DNA of 64,000 nucleotides from Trichocoleus desertorum NBK24 (lineage in GTDB: Bacteria > Cyanobacteriota > Cyanobacteriia > FACHB-46), in NCBI RefSeq assembly GCF_030409055.1, contig NZ_CP116619.1:1929628-1993627 (forward strand), written 5' to 3'. Under the pieces are notes generated by a model. That model worked only from the letters and a program-made list of their open reading frames with translations, did not search any database and was not told the DNA's origin. A program made the position numbers and the translations under genes. Within the stretch, counting starts at the first letter, position 1. Each line of letters begins with the position of its first letter. Below are positions 32,891-42,312 of this stretch, in pieces.

Positions 32891-34024
32891 CTAAAAATCA
32901 ACTCCTCGCTTCAAATCAACTCCTTGCTCGGCATAGTGTTTGTGGCAAATCATTTCGGAATGGACACTAGCGAGATCAAAGTAGGCTGGAGGATTATTGC
33001 AACGCCCCGTGATAATGATTTCGGTGTCGCGAGGTTTACGCAACAGCGCTTGCACAATTGGTTCTTCTGGCAGCAACTCCAGATCTACAGTCGGATTCAG
33101 TTCATCCAGGATAATAGTTTTGTATAGACCAGAAGCGATCGCGGCTCTCGCAATCTCCCAACCTCGCTCAGCCTCCACATAGTCAAGCTCTTGCTGCTGG
33201 CCCCGCCACACAATCGCATCTCGGCCACAGCGTTGATGATCGACTAAGTTGGGGTAGCTTTGCTGCAACGCGGCGATCGCGGCATCTTCGGTATAACCAG
33301 AGCCGCCCTTCAACCATTGGATAATCAAGACGCGGTGAGATTTGTCTTGGCTAATCCCTTTACCAATGGCCTGTAGGGCTTTCCCCAAAGCACTGGTAGA
33401 TTTGCCCTTGCCCGCCCCGGTGTAGATCTCAATGCCATCAATCCCTTGCTCAGCAGCGGTAGGATGGTGATGGGGCTTCATTTCTGAGTGCAGGTTGGCA
33501 ATGTCAATTAAAGCTGGGGGAGCCGCTCGCCCCGTGGCAATAATCTCCATGTGTTCTGGCTTGCGCTTCAGCGTGTTGACCACTTCATCCACGGGCAGCA
33601 GACCCAAGTCAAGCACTGGGTTGAGTTCATCCAGCACGACGACTGAGTAAAGACCAGAAGCGATCGCACCTTTAGCGACATCCCACCCTCGCTGGGCTTC
33701 TAGGCGATCGAAGCGAGTGATGTCATCGAAGCCAAAATGCTCAGCTCGTCCAGTCCGAACTTGGTCAATCAGGTGGGGAAAACCTCGTTGTAGAGCTTCG
33801 ATCGCGGCATCTTCTTCGTACATGCGACCTGGCCCCTTGAGAAAACGCAAGAGTAAGACACGGGTTTGCACCGAGCTGTTGATGCCCAAACCAATTGAGC
33901 GCAGCACTACACCAAGTGCCGCTTGGGACTTGCCTTTGCCCGCTCCATCGTAGACATGAATTTGTCCCGCTAGCCGCTCAGAACGCGCTTGAGCGGTTCG
34001 AATGCCAACGCCAGTTCTTGCCAT
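32891..34024 (-). CDS. cobO: Two-domain cob(I)yrinic acid a,c-diamide adenosyltransferase (CobO/BtuR)
   Basis: Transfers the adenosyl group of ATP to reduced corrinoid cobalt, making the coenzyme form of B12; cytosolic. The 377-aa protein is a tandem of two CobO-like domains. The first P-loop is VYDGAGKGKSQAALG (~24-38), the second IYTGAGKGKSTSALG (~201-215). Each domain then has a conserved VVLDELNP or IILDELNP block and an ATGR or ITGR block near its end. Both P-loops keep Gly-Lys-Ser, so both may bind ATP. Usual CobO has one domain of ~180-200 aa. The promoter region may be disturbed by IS copy 2, which ends 32 nt upstream of the ATG. Confidence 0.92.
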   Translation of the reverse strand: MARTGVGIRTAQARSERLAGQIHVYDGAGKGKSQAALGVVLRSIGLGINSSVQTRVLLLRFLKGPGRMYEEDAAIEALQRGFPHLIDQVRTGRAEHFGFDDITRFDRLEAQRGWDVAKGAIASGLYSVVVLDELNPVLDLGLLPVDEVVNTLKRKPEHMEIIATGRAAPPALIDIANLHSEMKPHHHPTAAEQGIDGIEIYTGAGKGKSTSALGKALQAIGKGISQDKSHRVLIIQWLKGGSGYTEDAAIAALQQSYPNLVDHQRCGRDAIVWRGQQQELDYVEAERGWEIARAAIASGLYKTIILDELNPTVDLELLPEEPIVQALLRKPRDTEIIITGRCNNPPAYFDLASVHSEMICHKHYAEQGVDLKRGVDF

Positions 34025-34056
34025 AGCTTTCAGTTTTCTCGTGCAGTTTCATCTTA

Positions 34057-34969
34057 GAGGGTGTTTGAAAAGTCGGGTAAACAGTAGAAAAGCTCACTCA
34101 GTGTAAGCTGCGAATACGAAAGAACACAGCACCGAGTGAGCTAGATGGGTAAATCCTATCCCAGTAATCTGACCCGTGCCGAATACGAATTTCTCAGTGA
34201 CCTGATTCCAGAAGCAAAACCCGGTGGTCGCCCACGCAGCATCGAGATGTGGGCAGTTCTCAATGCCATCTTCTACGTCCTAGTCGAGGGGTGTCGTTGG
34301 CGAGCGTTGCCGGGAGACTTTCCGGCATGGCAGACGGTGTATACCTATTTTCGCAACTGGCGCAAGGACGGCACTTGGATTGTGATTCATGACCGCTTAC
34401 GTGAGTGGACGCGCATCGAAGTGGATCGCCAGCCCAGTCCCTCTGAAGCGATCCTCGACTCGCAAAGTGTCAAAACGGCGGCAGGGGTGAGCGAACAGGT
34501 GGGATTTGACAGTGGCAAAGTGATCAAGGGGCGCAAGCGGTTTATCAGTGTCGATACCTTGGGACTGGTGCTGCGTGTGTTCGTGACTGCTGCCAGTGTG
34601 GGAGAACGAGCAGGGGGCAAACGGGTACTCAAGCGGGTCAAACGGATGGACAAAGCTGTGTTTCGTCTAACCACCATTTGGGTCGATGGTGGCTTTGATG
34701 GCGCACCGTTCCTAATGTGGGTGATGGACGTTTGCCGTTGGATTATCCAAGTGGTGCTGCGACCTGAACAAACCAAGGGGTTCGTGCTGCTCAAAAAGCG
34801 ATGGGTGGTGGAGCGGACATTCGGTTGGTTGATGCACTGTCGTCGTCTAGTGCGTGACTATGAGTTATTGCCAGAGACCTCAGAGACATTAATCTATCTG
34901 GCAATGATTCGGATAATGGTCAAGCGATTGGCGTAAACTTTGACTCGTTACAACTTTTCAAACACCCTC
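34057..34969 (+). mobile_element. IS5-family insertion sequence, copy 2 (913 bp)
   Basis: Same length, ends and inner hairpin as copy 1. Target duplication TTA at 34054-34056 and 34970-34972. It is inserted in the divergent intergenic region between cobO (start 34024) and fraC (start 35077). The IS ends are 32 nt from cobO and 107 nt from fraC. The direction is the same as copy 1, so recombination between the copies would delete 28009-34969 with one IS. Confidence 0.96.
34145..34936 (+). CDS. IS5-family transposase (copy 2)
   Basis: A 263-aa protein identical to that of copy 1 as far as I can read. The catalytic blocks LDSQSV, WVDGGFDG and VVERTFGWL are all present and no frameshift is seen. 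Readthrough transcription to the right could reach fraC. Confidence 0.95.
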   Translation: MGKSYPSNLTRAEYEFLSDLIPEAKPGGRPRSIEMWAVLNAIFYVLVEGCRWRALPGDFPAWQTVYTYFRNWRKDGTWIVIHDRLREWTRIEVDRQPSPSEAILDSQSVKTAAGVSEQVGFDSGKVIKGRKRFISVDTLGLVLRVFVTAASVGERAGGKRVLKRVKRMDKAVFRLTTIWVDGGFDGAPFLMWVMDVCRWIIQVVLRPEQTKGFVLLKKRWVVERTFGWLMHCRRLVRDYELLPETSETLIYLAMIRIMVKRLA

Positions 34970-35076
34970 TTAGCGGAGGTGCTGTCAGCTTTGTTTAAAG
35001 TAAAATTCGGAGATTATGGGTTGAAAAGTGATTAAAAAAGCTAGTTTATGGAAACGGCTATGGAGGAGGTAGACCC

Positions 35077-35622
35077 GTGTTTTCGTTTGTTTTGCCATTG
35101 CGGGCTATCTTGTTTCAACTGCTCTTTTTATTAATAGCGATCGCGGTTGAGTCAATGATATTCAAAGAGCGCTTAAACCTGACTCGTAGAATTAGCTTGG
35201 AATATTCCGCTTCGGTAAATCTATTCTCTACAGCCATTGGTTGGTTATTTTTCTTTACCCTAGAACCCGCTTTACCTCTCGCTTGGAAAGGCCCCTTAAT
35301 TAGCTACGTTCTATTTAATGCTCGTTCTACCAATACCAATACTTTATTGATTATGCTGGGCTTATTTACTTTTTTCGGCACATTTATTGCAGAGCTACAG
35401 GGACTAGAGCTATTACAGATGTTGCTGCAAAGAAATCAAAAAGAAGAGGTAGTCACTCCAAAAATCTATCGCGCCCGTGATAAGTTAAGGCGGCGAGAAC
35501 TGGGTCTAGCTGCTACCAATAGAGCTACAACTATTTTGTTAGCCAATGCTTGCAGCTACAGTCTAATCTTGTTGATTCTATTAGCGCGTGCCTTCGACCT
35601 TAGCTCTCAAGCGAATGGATAA
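35077..35622 (+). CDS. fraC: FraC, filament integrity membrane protein
   Basis: A 181-aa membrane protein recognised by size, membrane topology and the fraCDE order. It starts MFSFVLPLRAILFQLLFLLI (first membrane segment), with further hydrophobic segments at ~45-65, ~95-115 and ~155-172. The loop is basic, YRARDKLRRRELGLAATNRA. In Anabaena FraC sits at the septum and, with FraD, is needed for long filaments and molecule exchange between cells. The GTG start at 35077 follows GGAGGAGG closely. The coding end overlaps fraD by 8 nt. Confidence 0.87.
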   Translation: MFSFVLPLRAILFQLLFLLIAIAVESMIFKERLNLTRRISLEYSASVNLFSTAIGWLFFFTLEPALPLAWKGPLISYVLFNARSTNTNTLLIMLGLFTFFGTFIAELQGLELLQMLLQRNQKEEVVTPKIYRARDKLRRRELGLAATNRATTILLANACSYSLILLILLARAFDLSSQANG

Positions 35623-36742
35623 AGTCAAAGAAATTCTTGATACGCTGCAAAAGTTATTACTGCCACCCAAACCATTTTCTTGGCAGACTTTAATTTTGCT
35701 GAGTATTTTTTCTTGTCTGATGGCAGCCCTAGCAGGAGATTTAATTCGCAGTTTACTAGCAACTTGCGGCTGGATTTTTTTAATTTTTGGGGTGGGTTGG
35801 TTCACGACTGAAAACCCGATCATAGTAGGAGGGCTATCTTTAGGGCCTTGGATTACAGGCATGTTAGTGAGTATTTTCTTGTTTGGGGAATGGCTAGATG
35901 AACGTCCTTCGCTCCTATTTGTAAGTTGGCCCTTGATTTCAGCCGCGATCGCCTCTTTAGGAGAATTTATTCAATCAGGCCCCCGATTTAAATATCCAAC
36001 TCAAGCAGGTCGCCAAAGACTCGTTATTCTTTTTTTAAGCAATTTAATTATTAGTTGTTGGTTTCAACTTTACTTCGTGATTCAAGGCTGGTTAGAGATT
36101 TATCCCAGTTTGTTAGCGAATGATTTTAATCAAAGTAACTTTGTAGTCCGCCTAGGAGTGCAAACGACTCAAGCCCCAACAGGTGTAAGCATCCTTAATC
36201 AAGCAGAGGCCACGCTAAAAGCGGAACTAGAACCGCGTTCCTGGTCAGAAGTAGAGCGGTGGTTGTTAACACTCAAACAACAGCCAACTGAGTTTGAGAA
36301 TGCCGTAATGCAACAACTGCCGCCCTCGGAAGAAAATGCTTTATGGCAGTTGCAAGCTCAAATCTTGCCAGATCAACCGGATTACACTTTGCAAATGCTG
36401 GCTCTCTGGCAAGGGCCGAGTTCTGACCTAGCCAGTCACTATCTCACCAAAACTTGCCGTGTCACCCAGGGGGAGAACCCACCTGCCTCGGCTTCACCCG
36501 TCCCTGAAGCTGCTGTCTCTGCCCCGATTGCTTCCCCAAACCCAACGTTGGACAGTGGCCCCCTAGCGCGTAGCAATGGTCAAATTCTTACTAGTCCAGT
36601 TACCCCTGTGCTTCCAACGCCTACAGTTCCAATGCCTGCGGCTCCTGAAGCGCTCCCGCTAACGACAAGCACTAGTAAGATTGAATGCGGATCTATTAGT
36701 CGGCCTACTTTGGTTCAACCGGGGCCAACCTTGCGATCTTAG
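35615..36742 (+). CDS. fraD: FraD, septal junction protein
   Basis: A 375-aa protein. Four or five membrane segments lie at residues ~20-160 (LILLSIFSCLMAALAGDLI, LLATCGWIFLIFGVGWF, IITGMLVSIFLFGEW-type). A periplasmic part of ~200 residues follows and ends in a Pro/Ser/Ala/Thr-rich tail. This matches FraD, a septal junction component in Anabaena. The ATG at 35615 overlaps the fraC stop by 8 nt. A GTG nine codons upstream is less likely because the resulting leader lies inside fraC. Confidence 0.85.
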   Translation: MDKVKEILDTLQKLLLPPKPFSWQTLILLSIFSCLMAALAGDLIRSLLATCGWIFLIFGVGWFTTENPIIVGGLSLGPWITGMLVSIFLFGEWLDERPSLLFVSWPLISAAIASLGEFIQSGPRFKYPTQAGRQRLVILFLSNLIISCWFQLYFVIQGWLEIYPSLLANDFNQSNFVVRLGVQTTQAPTGVSILNQAEATLKAELEPRSWSEVERWLLTLKQQPTEFENAVMQQLPPSEENALWQLQAQILPDQPDYTLQMLALWQGPSSDLASHYLTKTCRVTQGENPPASASPVPEAAVSAPIASPNPTLDSGPLARSNGQILTSPVTPVLPTPTVPMPAAPEALPLTTSTSKIECGSISRPTLVQPGPTLRS

Positions 36743-36891
36743 GGTCTGTGCAAGGAATTTGCTTTGCAGGTCAACGCCTTTCGAAAGCCTGAGAACCTGG
36801 CCTAAATCAGAAATAGCTCTAGAAACAGCCCAGAAACAGCCCCAGAAATAGTGTTAAGCGCGTCATCAGGAATTGCTGAAGGAGTGAGAAG

Positions 36892-37665
36892 GTGAATCTC
36901 GGCAGAATCTTTACGATCGCCACCAATGTATTTTGGGAAGTCATCCGCGATCGCATCCTCTATTTAATCGGCTTCTTTGCCCTACTGCTGATTATGGCGC
37001 TGCGACTGCTGCCAGAAGTAGCGGCGGGCACAGAAAACAAAATTTTGCTTGATGTAGGTTTAGCTGGAATCACAGTTCTGAGTTTAATCATTACTGTGTT
37101 TGTAGGGACTGGTCTCATCAACAAAGAAATTGAAAAACGGACTGTCTTAGTGCTAATTGCTAAACCAATTAGCCGTGCTGAATTTGTCATTGGCAAACAC
37201 CTGGGTTTATCGGCAGTTTTAGCGGTGCTCTTGTCGCTCATGACCGCCATTTATCTCGGGGTGCTGGCTTGGGCGCAGATCCAGTACCCCCTGGTTAGCA
37301 TCTTGGTAGCAGTTCTCTACTTATTTCTAGAGTTATCTCTACTCACGGCAGCGGCAATCTTGTTCGGGGTGTTCACCAGTTCACTATTAGCGACTCTACT
37401 CACCTTCGCCGTTTACCTAGTCGGTCATTTCAGCCGCGACTTGGTGACACTAGGCAACTTAGCTTCCAGCCCAGATTTGCGCCGTCTCACTAAAGGCATC
37501 TATCTATTTCTTCCTGATTTGGCTCGGCTCGATCTCAAGAACGAGGCAGTTTATGGAGTTTTGGCAGCTCCTAGGGAACTGTTGCTAAATGCTGGGTATG
37601 GGATAGTTTACACAGTCTTACTGCTGGCGATCGCGATCTTAATTTTCTCCAGACGGCAATTCTAA
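36892..37665 (+). CDS. fraE: FraE, ABC-2-type permease
   Basis: A 257-aa polytopic membrane protein with about six spans and the ABC-2 permease family look (LVGTGLINKEIEKRTVLVLIAKPISRAEFVIGK). It is the third gene of the fra operon in Anabaena, where fraE is needed for heterocyst maturation and filament integrity. GTG start after AAGGAGTGAGAAG (RBS AAGGAG, 36876-36887). The intergenic gap to fraD is 149 nt. The ATPase subunit is encoded elsewhere. Confidence 0.85.
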   Translation: MNLGRIFTIATNVFWEVIRDRILYLIGFFALLLIMALRLLPEVAAGTENKILLDVGLAGITVLSLIITVFVGTGLINKEIEKRTVLVLIAKPISRAEFVIGKHLGLSAVLAVLLSLMTAIYLGVLAWAQIQYPLVSILVAVLYLFLELSLLTAAAILFGVFTSSLLATLLTFAVYLVGHFSRDLVTLGNLASSPDLRRLTKGIYLFLPDLARLDLKNEAVYGVLAAPRELLLNAGYGIVYTVLLLAIAILIFSRRQF

Positions 37666-39233
37666 GAGCGAGACTTGCTGCTACAGGGACGCAATCGAGT
37701 CAGGGTCAGCGCAATCTCATCAATGGTTTGCCGTAGAGTTGAGGCGGGTTGATTCGACTGATTGACAATAATGCTAAACACCAATGGCTGGTAATGAGGT
37801 GGGTTGAGGTAGCCCGACAAAGCCGAAATCCCAGACAGCGTGCCTGTTTTAGCTTGGAGTCGTCCTTGAGCTGGGGTGTCTCGAAAGCGACCTTGTAAGG
37901 TGCCACTCACACCCGCTACTGGCAGCGAAGCGCGATAGATCTCAGCTTCTGGTAACTGAGCGATCGCTTGCAAGGTCTGCACTAAAGCCGCTGGGCTGGC
38001 TAAGTTATGACGAGACAACCCCGACCCGTCTGCCAAAACGTAGCTATCTGGTTCCACCCCCAATTCGGTCAGCGTTTGGTGGACGACCGCTAAACCTTGC
38101 TCAGCGGTAGATAAATCAGCAGCTTGTTTCAGAGAGGCTCCTGCCTGTGCTCCTAAAGACCGCAAAATCGCTTCGGCGTAGAGGTTGTTGCTTTCTCGAT
38201 TCGTTTCGATCAGCAGGGTTGATAGCGGGGGAGATTCGATCGCGGCAATTTCTGTGTCTGCGGTGGTAGTAGGTGTGTGCGTGACTAAAGTTTTCCCAAC
38301 GCGAATTTGTTGAGCTGCTAAAGCCCGCTGGAATCGGCGTAAAAAGTTCTGACTGGGGTCTGCGATCGCCACTGCTACAGGTTCCGGTAAGCCTCCTACC
38401 CGCAGTTGCCCTTGCACTCGCACTAATGGCTGGCTCAAGTCTCGTCCTACTTCTACAAACTCATCTTCTGTTTCACCGACCGTTACCGATTGGTTGTCGA
38501 TACGCCAACGCCTCGCCTCTGCTGGATCATCCCATTGCACTCGCAACGGTTGGCCGACCGCTTGGGGCCACAACTGAAGCCCAACCGCATTTTGATTCAG
38601 AATTAGACTATTGACGGGAGCACCATACCCCGCCTGAATATCCCCCCATTCCCACTGAGGATTAGGTACGGGGCCACGGAAGTAAGATTCGTCACCTACT
38701 AGCTGGGCAGCAGATTGAATTCCCTGGCTACGTAACTGCTGCGCTAGTAGCTTCAGCTCTTGATCTGTCAAGCTCGGATCGCCTCGTCCCAATAACCGTA
38801 ATTCTGCTGAACTTAAGCTTGTATTTCGGTATACTGAGGTACGAATGCGAAATTGAGGACTTAGTTTGTGTAAAGCAGCCGCAGTAGTCAAAAGTTTGGC
38901 GTTAGAAGCGGGCAAAAAATAGCGATCGCCATCTTGAGCATACAAAGTTTCAGCCTTGGCATTTGCAGAAGCTAGAGTCTGAATCAAGATTCCCCAACGG
39001 GCGCGAGCAAAGCCAGAACGATTAGCAGCAGATGAGCGTTCTCCCGCTTGAGGGGTTGTAGTGGGAGAGGCATCCGCTTGGAGGATCTGGGCGATCGCTG
39101 GCTTTATCTGAGTTGGGCAAATTGAGTCGGTTGTTGCAAAGACAGGTTGCTGTTGAAATCCTTCCCAGATCGTACTTAGCGCCAATAGACATAGAGGTTG
39201 GACGATAAAACGTCTCCAAAAAGCAATGGCCAT
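37662..39233 (-). CDS. dacB: D-Ala-D-Ala carboxypeptidase / endopeptidase (PBP4, S13)
   Basis: Periplasmic low-molecular-weight penicillin-binding protein that trims or cuts peptidoglycan peptides; 523 aa. Signal peptide: MAIAFWRRFIVQPLCLLAL. Active-site motifs: S-x-x-K in LPASNAKLLTT (~108), S-x-N in NRESNNLYAEAIL (~350) and KTG in AKTGTLSGISALSG (~460). The ATG at 39231-39233 is chosen to start the signal peptide. It overlaps the fraE stop by 4 nt, convergent. This S13 enzyme beside septal-junction genes is of interest because septal peptidoglycan is perforated for junctions, though the pairing may be incidental. Confidence 0.92.
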   Translation of the reverse strand: MAIAFWRRFIVQPLCLLALSTIWEGFQQQPVFATTDSICPTQIKPAIAQILQADASPTTTPQAGERSSAANRSGFARARWGILIQTLASANAKAETLYAQDGDRYFLPASNAKLLTTAAALHKLSPQFRIRTSVYRNTSLSSAELRLLGRGDPSLTDQELKLLAQQLRSQGIQSAAQLVGDESYFRGPVPNPQWEWGDIQAGYGAPVNSLILNQNAVGLQLWPQAVGQPLRVQWDDPAEARRWRIDNQSVTVGETEDEFVEVGRDLSQPLVRVQGQLRVGGLPEPVAVAIADPSQNFLRRFQRALAAQQIRVGKTLVTHTPTTTADTEIAAIESPPLSTLLIETNRESNNLYAEAILRSLGAQAGASLKQAADLSTAEQGLAVVHQTLTELGVEPDSYVLADGSGLSRHNLASPAALVQTLQAIAQLPEAEIYRASLPVAGVSGTLQGRFRDTPAQGRLQAKTGTLSGISALSGYLNPPHYQPLVFSIIVNQSNQPASTLRQTIDEIALTLTRLRPCSSKSRS

Positions 39234-39416
39234 ACTGCCACCCCGACTAATCGAATTAGTTGTTAAGTAACGGTGAAGACAGTATAAAAAGACTGACAAG
39301 ATTTATAGAGGGTGCAAGTGGGGATCACAGAATCAATGGCTTTCCCTTACAATAACCTCATCTTGATCCAGACTCAGTATACGTAAACCCCCTCGTAATA
39401 CAGGACTTCCTAAGTA

Positions 39417-40091
39417 ATGTTACTGATGAAAGCCCACAACCGGGATGCTGAAAAGCCGCCTGTGCGCCCAGACTCTCAACGCCAAAACTCTGCTAACGGT
39501 AATCTGTTGTCCAAGGTAGCTATCCTCTTCTCTGTAATGGCATTAACCTTTAGCGGTTTTGCTATCTACCAAGTCAAACAACTTCAGGCACCAGCACCGT
39601 CTGCAACCAAAACTCCCCAATCCAAAATTAATCCTGACGCGAGCAGCTCAACATCAGCGACAACTACCAGCCCCACCACCAGTGCAACTACAGACATTGC
39701 GACTACAGAGCCAGGGAAACTAGTCCAGCTTGCCCTCGACAACAAAGCTGAAGTAACTCTATTAACAGCTGAGCGCATTCAAGACCCTGACACTGGCAAC
39801 TCTGACGTGGTCAATGTGAAATTGCGGATTCGTCGTCTGGCTGAGAACGTCAGTGCCTATGACTTCATCAACGTGGGTGGGGCAGTAGCGCAAGAGCCAG
39901 AAAGCACCATTGCGACTTATCAACCTGTTGATCCCATTAAAAAGTCAACAGGCCCAATTTCTTTACAAGGAATCCGCAAAGAGGCTTCCGCAGATGCTTA
40001 TGTTTGGTTACGGGTGCCCGAAGGGGTGAGTACGCTCAATATTCGAGTTCCTGGAGCTGAAGTATTCGAAGCCGTCAAAATAGTAAATTAG
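39417..40091 (+). CDS. Membrane-anchored protein with Ser/Thr-rich stalk
   Basis: A 224-aa bitopic protein. A cytoplasmic N-terminus is followed by a membrane helix LLSKVAILFSVMALTFSGFA (~30-49), then a Ser/Thr/Pro/Ala stalk (~55-98) and a C-terminal ~120-residue beta-rich domain (VVNVKLRIRRLAENVSAYDF, DAYVWLRVPEGVSTLNIRVPG). The last domain resembles DUF4352-like immunoglobulin folds, but I cannot name it. It has two possible starts, ATG at 39417 and ATG at 39426. Confidence 0.6.
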   Translation: MLLMKAHNRDAEKPPVRPDSQRQNSANGNLLSKVAILFSVMALTFSGFAIYQVKQLQAPAPSATKTPQSKINPDASSSTSATTTSPTTSATTDIATTEPGKLVQLALDNKAEVTLLTAERIQDPDTGNSDVVNVKLRIRRLAENVSAYDFINVGGAVAQEPESTIATYQPVDPIKKSTGPISLQGIRKEASADAYVWLRVPEGVSTLNIRVPGAEVFEAVKIVN

Positions 40092-40191
40092 CCCTTGTAA
40101 CAGTTGCCCAAGGTTAGATTTCTGGGTGAGTGCAGCTAGTATTATTTCGTTGCTTGAATTAGCCCTTTTGCATCACCTTGAAGTCTATGCA

Positions 40192-40219
40192 AAAGAAAAA
40201 GGCAGGTACATGACCTGCC
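40192..40219 (-). terminator. Terminator of ilvB
   Basis: GGCAGGT (40201-40207) pairs with ACCTGCC (40213-40219). On the minus strand the stem is followed by TTTTTCTTTT. It starts 37 nt past the ilvB stop. Confidence 0.85.
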
Positions 40220-40255
40220 CTATCGACTTCAATCTAATTCTGTCATTCTGTCGGG

Positions 40256-42091
40256 TTACAGCTTGGTGCCACACTCTGGGCAGAAGTTATTGCTAGAAAT
40301 GTTCTTGGCACCGCAGCTATTACAGTAAACCAGCTCAGCTGCTTTCTCTAGTTTGTCCCGCTCTGGTAGCCCAATCATTTGAGCATTGCTCTTACCAGGA
40401 ACGACCATTGGGTAGCAGTTCTCATCACGCTTCACCCGTGCATCTACTAGAACAGGGCCATTATGCGCCAACATCTCTGCGATCGCGCCCTGCAACTCCT
40501 CGCGAGAATGGATCAGCATCCCTTTGACTCCAAAAGCATCCGCTAGCTTCACGAAATCAGGCATACCAACTTCCATGTTGGAAGAAGAGTAGCGTTCGCC
40601 GTAGAAAGCTTCCTGCCATTGCCGCACCATACCCTGCCAACCATTGTTGAGGATGATGGTTTTAACATTGATGCCATATTGAGCCAGGGTCGCTAGCTCT
40701 TGGAGATTCATTTGGAAGCTAGCATCACCACTAATACAGATCACCTGCTCATCTGGTAAAGCAACCTTGGCTCCCATCGCCGCAGGCAAGCCAAAGCCCA
40801 TCGTTCCCAAACCAGCACTGGAAATCCAACGACGGGGGCCGTTCTTGAGAAACTGTGCCGCCCACATCTGGTGCTGTCCTACATCTGTGGTGTAGTAAGC
40901 GCTAGGAGCTTGACGACTAAGTTCTACAATGACCTCTTGAGGAGCCAAGCTGTCAGGATATTGAGGAACGACGAGTGGGTAATCTTCTCTCCAGCGATTA
41001 ATTCGCTCTAGCCAAGCTTGAGTTTGCGTGGAATAACGAGCATCTCCATCTTCATTGCTGCGTTGCAACAAGTCCACCAAAACTTGCCGTACATCACCCA
41101 CGATGGGAACTTGGGGCGCTCGGTTCTTACCCACTTCAGCAGGATCAATATCGATGTGAATGACTTTAGCGCGAGAAGCGAACTCGTCTAGCTTGCCAGT
41201 CACGCGGTCATCAAATCTGGCCCCGACTGCAATCAGCAAATCACATTCAGTGACAGAAAAGTTAGCGTAGGCAGTGCCGTGCATACCCAGCATACCCAGG
41301 GCCAGAGGATGAGACTCTTCAAACGAGCCTTTACCCATGAGCGTAGTAGTCACAGGGATTTGGAAGCGCTCTGCTAGCTCTCGGACTTCCACGTGGGCAC
41401 CAGCCGCGATCGCGCCTCCCCCGATGTAGAGCAGGGGTTGCCGCGCTTCTCGAATCAGCTTGAGGGCTTGGACAACCTGACGGGGGTTTCCCCTAACCGT
41501 GGGTCGATAGCCTGCTAGCTTGATGCTGCCAGGATCAACAGGTCTATAGTCAAATTCTTCTAGCGCCACATCCTTGGGCACGTCAATCAAGACAGGGCCT
41601 GGACGACCAGAGCTAGCGACATAAAACGCTTCTGCCGTGATCCGAGCCATGTCTCTGGGGTCGCGCACCACATAGGAGTGCTTGACGATTGGCAGCGTAA
41701 TCCCCCAAATATCGGTTTCTTGGAAAGCATCACTCCCGATCGCAGATCGAGGGACTTGCCCAGTCACCACCACCAGTGGAATTGAGTCCATATGGGCTGT
41801 AGCGATGCCTGTCACCAAATTAGTGGCACCGGGGCCAGAGGTGGCGAAACAAACGCCCACTTCACCTGTCGCCCTGGCATAACCGTCAGCTGCATGAGCT
41901 GCTCCCTGTTCATGCCTGACCAGAATGTGTTGAATGCCGCCAGCTTCTACCGCGCGGTATAGCTCATCGTAAATTGGCAGAATCGCGCCACCGGGATAAC
42001 CAAAAATATGTTTGACGCCGTGACGTTTCAAACTATCAATTAATGCGAAAGCACCAGACGCACGCTTGACCGCTACACTCTGCAACTGCAC
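40256..42091 (-). CDS. ilvB: Acetolactate synthase large subunit with C-terminal zinc ribbon
   Basis: Thiamine-diphosphate enzyme making acetolactate from pyruvate, first committed step to valine and leucine; also makes acetohydroxybutyrate for isoleucine. It has 611 aa. The catalytic Glu lies in [17 protein letters not shown] (~58). The ThDP motif is [14 protein letters not shown] ... NNGW. The catalytic part ends near residue 582. The C-terminal ~30 residues carry CNSCG and CPECG, a four-Cys zinc ribbon not present in the enterobacterial enzyme. The GTG start at 42091 has GAGAGG 7 nt upstream. No ilvN small-subunit gene is adjacent. Confidence 0.95.
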   Translation of the reverse strand: MQLQSVAVKRASGAFALIDSLKRHGVKHIFGYPGGAILPIYDELYRAVEAGGIQHILVRHEQGAAHAADGYARATGEVGVCFATSGPGATNLVTGIATAHMDSIPLVVVTGQVPRSAIGSDAFQETDIWGITLPIVKHSYVVRDPRDMARITAEAFYVASSGRPGPVLIDVPKDVALEEFDYRPVDPGSIKLAGYRPTVRGNPRQVVQALKLIREARQPLLYIGGGAIAAGAHVEVRELAERFQIPVTTTLMGKGSFEESHPLALGMLGMHGTAYANFSVTECDLLIAVGARFDDRVTGKLDEFASRAKVIHIDIDPAEVGKNRAPQVPIVGDVRQVLVDLLQRSNEDGDARYSTQTQAWLERINRWREDYPLVVPQYPDSLAPQEVIVELSRQAPSAYYTTDVGQHQMWAAQFLKNGPRRWISSAGLGTMGFGLPAAMGAKVALPDEQVICISGDASFQMNLQELATLAQYGINVKTIILNNGWQGMVRQWQEAFYGERYSSSNMEVGMPDFVKLADAFGVKGMLIHSREELQGAIAEMLAHNGPVLVDARVKRDENCYPMVVPGKSNAQMIGLPERDKLEKAAELVYCNSCGAKNISSNNFCPECGTKL

Positions 42092-42312
42092 AGGAAGACC
42101 TCTCGGACCGCTATAGGTTAAGGTTGATTACTTTTGTATCTATTGATGCATTAAAGGCTAAGACTTCAGTTTAGAGCCGAATCCTGATCCCTGTCGAGAG
42201 ATTAACTCCCAATAGTTTCTAGATTGGCTGAACTTACATCAAACCTACACCTGACAAAGGGTAGAGGTGTCTCGGCTGTCAGGAACTGATGACACTTGCA
42301 ACCCGATTGCCA

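Noticed and set aside
27093..34972. The two IS copies as ends of a composite transposon that carried in the helicase and cobO
   Set aside because: Removing copy 1 restores an uninterrupted HEPN reading frame across its site, and each copy has its own TTA pair on both sides. They are independent insertions.
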